From positions 1-15,323 of the forward strand of contig JABEUT010000189.1 of assembly GCA_013044305.1 (NCBI GenBank): 15,323 nucleotides of DNA. The letters run 5' to 3'. This document shows positions 1-5,053 of this stretch, in pieces. Every line of letters starts with the position of its first letter. The stretch's first letter is position 1. The stretch comes from Bacteroidia bacterium. Lineage in GTDB: Bacteria; Bacteroidota; Bacteroidia; JABEUT01. The translations under genes and the position numbers were made by a program. The notes below the pieces were generated by a model. It saw only the letters and a list, made by a program, of their open reading frames with translations. It had not been told where the DNA came from and did no database searches.

Positions 1-1
1 A

Positions 2-82
2 ACGGCGAGGGCTGAATTACGGGACTTGTTCATGAAGCAATATGCAGATTTGCGCGGTTTAAAAGTAAACAAAATAGCGTAG
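2..82 (+). CDS. C-terminal end of an unidentified plus-strand protein (partial)
   Basis: Reading frame 2 is open from the window edge to a TAG at 80-82 and encodes 26 residues ending ...LRGLKVNKIA. The other two plus frames hit stops within the first 40 bases. The codons look ordinary for the neighbourhood, and the stop lies about 30 bases before a strong hairpin that could terminate from both sides, as expected for two convergent genes. The fragment is too short to assign a family. It could be a chance open stretch, so confidence is limited; the sequence left of the window would decide. Confidence 0.45.
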   Translation, partial: TARAELRDLFMKQYADLRGLKVNKIA

Positions 83-107
83 TGGCTTCAACTGGAGGCC
101 AAAATGT

Positions 108-132
108 AAAAAGGCCCCGCAATAGCGGAGCC
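108..132 (-). terminator. Rho-independent terminator of the lipoprotein gene
   Basis: Read on the minus strand, an 8-bp stem (GGCTCCGC / GCGGGGCC, one G-T wobble) with a TATT loop is followed directly by five T. The arms lie at 125-132 and 113-120, starting 26 bases after the stop codon at 159. On the plus strand the hairpin is followed by CATTTTCTT, so it may also serve the gene that ends at 82. Confidence 0.88.
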
Positions 133-158
133 CATTTTCTTGCAAAGCCATTGAGTGC

Positions 159-1064
159 CTAAGGCAGAATGACGTTATACGATTTGTTGTTGATGGATGC
201 CGTGGCGCTGCACGAGCAGTTGCCCAGTCCGCTGGTAAACGTAAGGTAAAGCGGATACTGCTTACCTGTGCGCTGTATCTCCACCTCGCCCGACTCAAAG
301 CACTGGCACGTGGGCTTGCCGAAGAAGGTATTCAGCCAGTAGGCGGTATGCATCAGGGGTTGCAAAATATTTATCGTAAACGACACACCGTTTCTGGTTA
401 CGCCGTTGGCACTGCCTGTAATGGAATAGAACCAGCCCAGGTTGTTGCCCTGCCAGGTAAGCGTATTGGTACGGGTGCTCTGCCAGGTAGCAGTGCCTTG
501 TGCATTGCCCGAATATACGAGGGTAAGGCTGGCGCTGAAACCCCAGGTCATGTCGCCGTTACCGGTATCTATACCCTGATTGGTGGTTTGCCTGTATCCG
601 GTTAATGTAATAGTATTCCCGTTCAGCATGGTAATGGAATACGGATAATTAGGGCTGAATAGCTGGCTTACGACCGAACCGTTCTGAAAGTAGCCGCCGT
701 TCTTCCAGAAAACGAACATATATCCTTTACGCGTTCTGCCGTCGGGGCCGGCATGTGTGCCCGGAAAGTAGATGACATAGCCCGTATCGGTGGTGTACTG
801 CACGTTGTTAATGGTTATGTTCGTATCTACAATCCTGCGCCAGGTCATGGAGGTGTCCAGCCCTACTCTTGCTACCGCCTGGTTCTTGGCCGCTCCGTCG
901 GCAATGTTCTTGGAATCCTGCACCGCAAAGGAGGCATTCGATTCATCCTGGGCTGCCGTTACGTCGGAATCGGTGGCGGGAGTTGATTCTTTTTTACAGC
1001 CGTTAATTACAAATACGGCGGCAGCGGCGAATAGGGCCGCAAATAAAAATGTTTTGGTCTTCAT
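159..1064 (-). CDS. Putative outer-membrane lipoprotein, function unknown (301 aa)
   Basis: The protein starts with a lipoprotein signal peptide: a short basic N-terminus, a hydrophobic stretch of alanine and phenylalanine, then I-N-G-C with the lipidated cysteine at residue 23. After it comes K-K-E-S and a polar, low-complexity linker to about residue 65. This matches Bacteroidota lipoproteins, which usually end up in the outer membrane. The rest (about 70-301) is rich in Thr, Asn, Gly, Tyr and Trp and reads as beta-strand; I see no catalytic motif. Two C-x-C pairs occur near the C-terminus (C253/C255 and C283/C285). The ATG at 1062-1064 is the start that preserves the signal peptide. The gene appears monocistronic, with its own promoter at 1140-1147 and terminator at 108-132. 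I do not recognise a named family. Confidence 0.85.
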   Translation of the reverse strand: MKTKTFLFAALFAAAAVFVINGCKKESTPATDSDVTAAQDESNASFAVQDSKNIADGAAKNQAVARVGLDTSMTWRRIVDTNITINNVQYTTDTGYVIYFPGTHAGPDGRTRKGYMFVFWKNGGYFQNGSVVSQLFSPNYPYSITMLNGNTITLTGYRQTTNQGIDTGNGDMTWGFSASLTLVYSGNAQGTATWQSTRTNTLTWQGNNLGWFYSITGSANGVTRNGVSFTINILQPLMHTAYWLNTFFGKPTCQCFESGEVEIQRTGKQYPLYLTFTSGLGNCSCSATASINNKSYNVILP

Positions 1065-1139
1065 AGTAATGGATTTGTGGATTATTTATTTTAGCTTATC
1101 CTATGACGTTCTAATGATCAATAGGTTTAAACATAGCTA

Positions 1140-1170
1140 CAAATCTATTAAAATTTCGGGCAATCCGAAA
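1140..1170 (-). promoter_or_regulatory. Predicted Bacteroidota promoter of the lipoprotein gene
   Basis: On the minus strand TAGATTTG (1147-1140) is an exact match to the Bacteroidota -7 consensus TAnnTTTG. Nineteen bases upstream lies TTTC (1170-1167), one base off the -33 TTTG. The predicted RNA would begin near 1135 and carry a leader of about 70 bases. Confidence 0.5.
1150..1170 (-). terminator. Possible weak terminator of the response-regulator gene
   Basis: On the minus strand a 6-bp stem (TTTCGG / CCGAAA, 5-base loop, 1170-1154) is followed by TTTT. It lies 38 bases after the stop at 1208. The stem is short and half A/T, and it overlaps the predicted -33 element of the next gene, so this is tentative. 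Confidence 0.3.
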
Positions 1171-1207
1171 AACCGGAACCGGAATAATCAGAAGAAGTCC
1201 GGATATT

Positions 1208-2260
1208 TCAGGAAAACTTCCTTACTTTTTCCAAACCGTGCTGGTCAAGCACCTTTACCACCCTGCCATCAATCTCAATAAGTTTATCCGACTTAAATTC
1301 CGACAGGGTGCGTATCAAGGACTCTGTGGATGTTCCTACCACATTGGCAAGGTCGTCGCGTGAAATGTGTATGGAATCATGGTCATTATACTTGTCCTTG
1401 AGCTGAAGTATTGCGCTGGCTGTTCTGGCGCGTACAGAGTTATACGCCAGTGCAAGCAGGCGTTCCTCCTTTTCGGCAATATCATCGGCGAGCATTTTCA
1501 CAAATCGTGCCGACACCACGCGGTTAGAATAGATGAGACTAAGGAAATCGCTTTGAGGCACCAGGGCAACTTCAGCATCTTCAAGAACGGTAGCAGAGTC
1601 GGAATAAGCAATGCCTTCGAGTACGGGTATGTAACCGAAAAAGTCGCCCTTTTTATAAATTCCCGTAATAAATTCCTTGCCTTCATTGTTTATTTTCCAT
1701 GCCTTTACCGTCCCGCTGTTAATCAGGTACACATTGGTAGGGGTGTCATCCTGGTTATACACATTGGCTCTTTTTGAGAGCTTGCGCACCTTAAAGTCGG
1801 CGACAAAATTTTCGGGCAGGTTGAATTTTTTAGCCTCTGATATAAATTCCACAAAACCGGCCAGATCGTGCGAATATCCTTTTCGGAAAAAGTCATATCG
1901 TTTCAGGCGGGTATCAATGGCATGAAGCAGTTCAGTTTCTTCCACAGGCTTTGTAAGGTAGTCGTCGGCGCCCATGTTCATGCCCTTGCGTATATCCCCT
2001 TTTTCGGCTTTGGCGGTTAAGAAAATAAACGGAATACTGCCCAAATCGGAGTCCTTGCTAAGGATGTGGAAAACACCGTATCCGTCAAGTTCGGGCATCA
2101 TGATGTCGCAGAGAATAAGGTTTGGCTTATTCCTTTTTGCGGCTTCCAGGCCCAGTTTGCCATTTTCGGCCGTAAAGGTCTGATAGCCGGCGAGGGTAAG
2201 CATTTCGGCTATGTTCTCACGCATTTCCAGATTGTCTTCAATCAACAGAATTTTTTTCAT
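1208..2260 (-). CDS. Response regulator with receiver domain fused to a Crp/Fnr-type DNA-binding module (350 aa)
   Basis: A cytoplasmic transcription factor likely switched by phosphorylation. Residues 1-125 form a receiver domain with the acidic pair E8/D9, phospho-acceptor D52 in C-D-I-M-M-P, T82 and K104 in L-T-K-P. Residues about 150-260 form a cyclic-nucleotide-binding-like barrel (V-Y-L-I-N-S-G-T-V-K, then G-D-F-F-G-Y). Residues about 275-345 form a Crp-type winged helix-turn-helix (S-R-D-D-L-A-N-V-V-G-T-S-T-E-S-L-I-R-T-L). The barrel lacks the Glu and Arg of the cAMP-binding cassette: the Arg position reads Y-S-D-S-A-T. It probably does not bind cAMP in the classical way (inference). 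No histidine kinase is in the window, so its partner is elsewhere. The start is the ATG at 2258-2260. The gene is divergent from the small gene at 2627 across a region with two operator-like inverted repeats. Confidence 0.92.
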   Translation of the reverse strand: MKKILLIEDNLEMRENIAEMLTLAGYQTFTAENGKLGLEAAKRNKPNLILCDIMMPELDGYGVFHILSKDSDLGSIPFIFLTAKAEKGDIRKGMNMGADDYLTKPVEETELLHAIDTRLKRYDFFRKGYSHDLAGFVEFISEAKKFNLPENFVADFKVRKLSKRANVYNQDDTPTNVYLINSGTVKAWKINNEGKEFITGIYKKGDFFGYIPVLEGIAYSDSATVLEDAEVALVPQSDFLSLIYSNRVVSARFVKMLADDIAEKEERLLALAYNSVRARTASAILQLKDKYNDHDSIHISRDDLANVVGTSTESLIRTLSEFKSDKLIEIDGRVVKVLDQHGLEKVRKFS

Positions 2261-2326
2261 GGTATGGATTTATGAACTTATTTTCAAGTCCTTGGCTAAA
2301 TAATGCCGTATCTTGCCGGCAATTGT

Positions 2327-2358
2327 CAAATATCCGTTTGCTATAACACCGCAGCCAA
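2327..2358 (-). promoter_or_regulatory. Candidate promoter of the response-regulator gene
   Basis: On the minus strand GATATTTG (2334-2327) differs from TAnnTTTG at one base, and TTG (2358-2356) lies 21 bases upstream. The leader would be about 60 bases. It is the best match in this region but not strong. Confidence 0.3.
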
Positions 2359-2366
2359 CAAAACAG

Positions 2367-2382
2367 TCATATTTTAATATGA
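2367..2382. promoter_or_regulatory. Operator-like 16-bp inverted repeat upstream of the response-regulator gene
   Basis: TCATATT-TT-AATATGA has perfect 7-bp arms. It sits just upstream of the candidate -33 element of the minus-strand response-regulator gene, about 107 bases before its ATG. Dimeric Crp/Fnr proteins bind inverted repeats of this size, so autoregulation is possible. The arms are A/T rich and could match by chance. Confidence 0.35.
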
Positions 2383-2475
2383 TTTCCGTCAGGTTTAGGG
2401 GTGGTGCCGCAGTTGGCAAATGCAACAGGCGAATGCTTTTTTTTGTTCGCAGTAGCTATATTATACTCATATAAG

Positions 2476-2508
2476 TTTCAGTAATAACAACCGGGTTAAA
2501 TAGTTTTG
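2476..2508 (+). promoter_or_regulatory. Candidate upstream promoter of the small gene
   Basis: TAGTTTTG (2501-2508) matches TAnnTTTG exactly, with TTTC (2476-2479) 21 bases upstream as a near -33 element. A transcript from here would have a leader of about 114 bases containing the inverted repeat at 2530-2552. Confidence 0.35.
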
Positions 2509-2529
2509 AACAGGATTTGTTATTGATTT

Positions 2530-2552
2530 TGAACATTTTAAGTATATGTTCA
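2530..2552. promoter_or_regulatory. Inverted repeat TGAACAT-N9-ATGTTCA upstream of the small gene
   Basis: Perfect 7-bp arms separated by 9 bases, centred at 2541. The left arm is part of a direct repeat, TTTTGAACA, also found at 2504-2512 (23-bp spacing). Relative to the proximal promoter (start near 2610) the centre is close to -70, a usual place for a Crp-type activator. Its binding protein is unknown; the divergent response regulator-Crp protein is the obvious candidate by position only. Confidence 0.4.
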
Positions 2553-2574
2553 TATAAAAATAACACCATTTAAC

Positions 2575-2605
2575 TTGCAAAACGGCCTTTCCATGCTTAA
2601 TTTAG
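2575..2605 (+). promoter_or_regulatory. Candidate proximal promoter of the small gene
   Basis: TTG (2575-2577), a 20-base spacer, then TAATTTAG (2598-2605), one base off TAnnTTTG. The predicted start near 2610 leaves a leader of about 15 bases before the ATG at 2627. Confidence 0.45.
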
Positions 2606-2626
2606 GTCTTCCAAATTGAGCGGGTT

Positions 2627-2821
2627 ATGTACGAAATGAGCAAAAAAATCCTGGAGAGGGTAAGTTTCGACAGGGCGCTATTCACAAAAGAGCTGAAAAA
2701 GGCATTGAATTGGGTTAAGCCTGATGAAAAACTTTTGCTGAAAGTGTGGTGCCTTTCCACCTTCGGACACATTTACAAGGATGTAATCATGGAAGTGTTC
2801 CGGAAGGTTGCGAAGATGTAG
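2627..2821 (+). CDS. Small conserved-looking hypothetical protein (64 aa)
   Basis: A short basic protein with no signal peptide or membrane segment. It looks mostly helical, with a patterned core (F-T-K-E-L-K-K-A-L-N-W-V) and a second segment with W-C-L-S-T-F-G-H. The amphipathic pattern, its own promoter-like sequence and the long regulatory region upstream argue that it is real. The start may be the ATG at 2627 or the ATG at 2636 (M-S-K-K...), nine bases later. Its last 35 bases overlap the 3' end of queG on the other strand. It could be a small regulator or an accessory protein of the divergent response regulator, but nothing in the sequence shows a function. Confidence 0.65.
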   Translation: MYEMSKKILERVSFDRALFTKELKKALNWVKPDEKLLLKVWCLSTFGHIYKDVIMEVFRKVAKM

Positions 2822-3731
2822 CGAAACGGATGTTTCTTTTTATATTTTCAAAACCCGGTCTTTGCAAAGGCGAATCATAAAACGTTTTAGCAAATACCTC
2901 TTCGGTTAATTCCATCCACTCCCCGCGGTTCATCTTTATTAATTCCGGCTTTGCCTCCAGCGCCTTTTCCTCATGCGGGGTTGCAAAGCTGTTCCACGGG
3001 CATACATCCTGGCATATATCGCAACCGAAAGCCCAGCTATTCATTTTGCCTTCCATTTCATCCGGAATAGCTTCTTTCAGTTCAATGGTGTAATACGAAA
3101 TACACCTGCTGCCATCCACTATGCGCGGCTCAACTATTGCCTGGGTGGGGCAGGCATCTATACAGCGCGTGCATGTTCCGCAATAGTCCTTTATGGGCAG
3201 GTCGGGTTCCAGTTCAATATCCACAATTAGCTCTGCCAAAAAGTAAAATGAGCCTTTCGAGGGAGTAATAAGCAATGAGTTTTTACCTATCCATCCCATT
3301 CCGCTCTTGGCTGCCCAGGCCCTTTCGGCCACCGGCGCCGAATCTACGAAAGCCCTGCCATGTATTTCGCCTATTTTTTCGTTTAATATTTCCAGCAGTG
3401 CCTTTAGTTTTTCTTTGATCACAAAATGATAGTCGGTTCCATACGCATATTTTGAAATGGAAGGAGCATTGCTGTTTTGATTTTTGCGCGGATAATAATT
3501 CATGCTAAGCGATATTACGCTCTTTGCATCCGGCACAAGCAGGCGCGGGTCAAGTCTTTTTTCCATATTCCGCTCCATGTAGTGCATTTTGCCATGCATG
3601 CCGTTTTTCAGCCAGCTTTCGAAATGCAGGGCTTCTTCTTCAAGGAAACAGGCTTTGGATATTCCGCAGGCGTCAAATCCAAGTTTGCGGGCTTCATCCT
3701 TAATGATAGCCGGGTATTCTCCGCTTGTCAT
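2787..3731 (-). CDS. queG: Epoxyqueuosine reductase QueG (314 aa)
   Basis: Catalyses the last step of queuosine synthesis, reducing epoxyqueuosine to queuosine in the wobble position of tRNAs with GUN anticodons; a cytoplasmic enzyme using cobalamin and two [4Fe-4S] clusters. Numbered from the ATG at 3731, the catalytic aspartate is D130 in V-D-S-A-P-V. The ferredoxin-like motif C-G-T-C-T-R-C-I-D-A-C-P has cysteines at 184, 187, 190 and 194. The second motif C-D-I-C-Q-D-V-C-P-W-N has cysteines at 237, 240 and 244. This is the shorter form, without the C-terminal HEAT repeats of longer homologues. An in-frame ATG at 3770 would add 13 residues, but family members start close to the helix E-Y-P-A-I-I-K-D-E-A, so 3731 fits better. 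The last residues overlap the convergent small gene by 35 bases. I saw no preQ1 riboswitch upstream. Confidence 0.95.
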   Translation of the reverse strand: MTSGEYPAIIKDEARKLGFDACGISKACFLEEEALHFESWLKNGMHGKMHYMERNMEKRLDPRLLVPDAKSVISLSMNYYPRKNQNSNAPSISKYAYGTDYHFVIKEKLKALLEILNEKIGEIHGRAFVDSAPVAERAWAAKSGMGWIGKNSLLITPSKGSFYFLAELIVDIELEPDLPIKDYCGTCTRCIDACPTQAIVEPRIVDGSRCISYYTIELKEAIPDEMEGKMNSWAFGCDICQDVCPWNSFATPHEEKALEAKPELIKMNRGEWMELTEEVFAKTFYDSPLQRPGFENIKRNIRFATSSQPSGTLP

Positions 3732-3839
3732 TGTTCCAGGTTTAGGTACTGAAATAATATACCATGCCATAATAACGAATTATAAGCATCCGTTGGCTGC
3801 ATGGCATGTTTTCTCAAATAAGTACTATAAATGGACTAT

Positions 3840-3863
3840 AAAAAGCCCCGGCGCTCCGGCCGG
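3840..3863 (-). terminator. Rho-independent terminator of rplS
   Basis: On the minus strand CCGGC and GCCGG (3863-3859 and 3852-3848) form a 5-bp G/C stem with a 6-base loop, then GGC and TTTTT (3844-3840). AGCC upstream could pair with GGCT and lengthen the stem. It begins seven bases after the rplS stop codon (3871-3873). Confidence 0.7.
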
Positions 3864-3870
3864 ATACCGG

Positions 3871-4305
3871 TCAGGCTTTGGCGGTGGCTGCCACTTCGGC
3901 CTTCTGTTCCGCGGCTGTTGCCGCTGCTGCTGCATTGGACTGAAACTCTTCGCTTCCGAACTGCTGCTTTTCTTCAATCCTCGCTTTTTTGCCTTTTACG
4001 CCGCGTATATAATAGAGCTTGGCACGGCGAACCACACCTTCCTTGTTCAATTCTATTTTATCTATAAATGGTGAAAAGAGCGGAAATATACGCTCTACCC
4101 CTATGCCGTTCGAAATCTTCCGTACGGTAAAACTTGCCGATGCGCCCGAGCCGCGGCGGCTTATTACCAAGCCCTGGTATTGCTGAACGCGCTCTTTGTC
4201 GCCTTCTTTGATTTTGTAATGCACCGTAACTGTATCGCCAGCTCTGAAAGCAGGAATCTCTTTCTTCCCGGTTAAGGCATTTTCCACATAGTTGATCAGG
4301 TTCAT
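3871..4305 (-). CDS. rplS: Large-subunit ribosomal protein bL19 with alanine-rich tail (144 aa)
   Basis: A component of the 50S subunit at the interface with the 30S subunit. The core is diagnostic: P-A-F-R-A-G-D-T-V-T-V, then S-F-T-V-R-K-I-S-N-G-I-G-V-E-R-I-F-P and V-R-R-A-K-L-Y-Y-I-R. The start is the ATG at 4305. A reading frame from 4326 would need a TTG start, and the predicted transcription start (about 4330) leaves almost no leader for it. After the conserved end the protein carries about 25 extra residues of low complexity, rich in Ala with some Gln, Glu and Lys; bacterial bL19 is usually about 115 residues. The gene is not in the common trmD-rimM cluster, at least not in this window, and has its own promoter and terminator. 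Confidence 0.97.
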   Translation of the reverse strand: MNLINYVENALTGKKEIPAFRAGDTVTVHYKIKEGDKERVQQYQGLVISRRGSGASASFTVRKISNGIGVERIFPLFSPFIDKIELNKEGVVRRAKLYYIRGVKGKKARIEEKQQFGSEEFQSNAAAAATAAEQKAEVAATAKA

Positions 4306-4334
4306 GACTTGGTATGGTTTTTTCAAAAGGGGTG

Positions 4335-4365
4335 CAATATTAAGAAATATCTTTCACGTGGCAAA
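4335..4365 (-). promoter_or_regulatory. Predicted rplS promoter
   Basis: On the minus strand TTTG (4365-4362), a 19-base spacer, then TAATATTG (4342-4335), one base off TAnnTTTG. This gives a leader of about 25 bases to the ATG at 4305. Confidence 0.6.
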
Positions 4366-4390
4366 CAAGAATCTTTTAATTTTGTGGTAA

Positions 4391-4418
4391 TTGTATTATT
4401 GTCAATTTAATCTATTTG
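4391..4418 (+). promoter_or_regulatory. Predicted promoter of the Smr-domain gene
   Basis: TTG (4391-4393), a 17-base spacer, then TCTATTTG (4411-4418), one base off TAnnTTTG. The leader to the ATG at 4435 would be about 12 bases. Confidence 0.4.
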
Positions 4419-4434
4419 TAACAAATACAGGCAA

Positions 4435-4980
4435 ATGTTGTTAAATAAGGGCGATAAAGTTCGTTTTTTGTACGAAAAAGGGGAAGGAATTGTTAAAAAG
4501 ATACTTTCCGGCAATAAAGTATTGGTGGAACTTGCCGAAGGACTCGACATTGAAGTGAAGAGAAATGAGCTGGTGGCTGTTGCCGATCTATCCCTGTCAT
4601 CGCTCGAAATTGTTGCGAAAGATATGCCTTTGCAGGCGGGCACCGGAAACATCCGGGGAGCAAAGTCGAAACCGCACGCCAACAGTGAAAAGGTAGTGGA
4701 CCTGCATTTTGAAATAATTTGCCCGGATGCCGGATACCTGAATAATGCACAGAAACTAAACCTGCAGCTCAATTTTTTCCAGACAGAACTGGACAAAGCC
4801 CTTAGGGGGCATCTGACGAAAATAACGTTTGTGCACGGCGTAGGCAACGGCGTATTGAGGAATGCTGTAAGAAACATCCTGAAAGGATATGAAGGCATAG
4901 AGTTTTACGATGCATCCTATAGCAATTACGGGGCCGGAGCCACCACGGTTCGCATTATAGCACGCAACAGAACAAAATAG
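4435..4980 (+). CDS. Short DUF2027-like protein with C-terminal Smr domain (181 aa)
   Basis: The N-terminus (about 4-50) is a small SH3/KOW-like beta unit: K-G-D-K-V-R-F-L-Y-E-K-G-E-G-I-V, then N-K-V-L-V-E. Residues about 85-178 form a Smr domain, with the signature V-D-L-H at 88-91 and H-G-V-G-N-G-V-L-R at 134-142. Smr domains of MutS2 and related proteins are nucleases or RNA/DNA-binding units; here the substrate is unknown. Bacteroidota DUF2027 proteins have the same order of N-terminal unit and Smr domain but are usually much longer, about 340 residues by my recollection, with a middle domain. Here a linker of about 35 residues replaces it. The gene is divergent from rplS and is followed after 73 bases by the large outer-membrane gene. 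Cytoplasmic; no signal peptide. Confidence 0.85.
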   Translation: MLLNKGDKVRFLYEKGEGIVKKILSGNKVLVELAEGLDIEVKRNELVAVADLSLSSLEIVAKDMPLQAGTGNIRGAKSKPHANSEKVVDLHFEIICPDAGYLNNAQKLNLQLNFFQTELDKALRGHLTKITFVHGVGNGVLRNAVRNILKGYEGIEFYDASYSNYGAGATTVRIIARNRTK

Positions 4981-5039
4981 CAGGGCTGGGGCTGATAAAT
5001 CAAACAATTCCAATAATTCTCCGTTATTCCTGATATTCG

Positions 5040-5047
5040 TAGATTTG
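5040..5047 (+). promoter_or_regulatory. Exact -7 promoter box next to the start of the large outer-membrane gene
   Basis: TAGATTTG matches TAnnTTTG exactly and is only six bases before the ATG at 5054. I see no clear -33 TTTG. If used, the RNA would start within about two bases of the ATG, making it nearly leaderless. It also shows that the in-frame TTG at 5045, inside the box, is not the start. Confidence 0.45.
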
Positions 5048-5053
5048 TTGTGC

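Larger units (their letters stand above)
2261..2626. other. 366-bp divergent intergenic regulatory region
   Basis: No convincing coding sequence lies here. It separates the minus-strand response regulator-Crp gene from the plus-strand small gene. It holds candidate promoters in both directions, two inverted repeats (2367-2382 and 2530-2552), a direct repeat of TTTTGAACA (2504-2512 and 2527-2535) and a run of eight T near 2450. This is long for a window where most gaps are under 150 bases. Confidence 0.6.

Noticed and set aside
3732..3870. preQ1 riboswitch upstream of queG
   Set aside because: No compact H-type pseudoknot pattern with an A-rich tail is visible before the start codon.
4306..4326. 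Longer rplS starting at TTG 4326
   Set aside because: The ATG at 4305 matches the family start and the predicted transcription start leaves no leader for the TTG.
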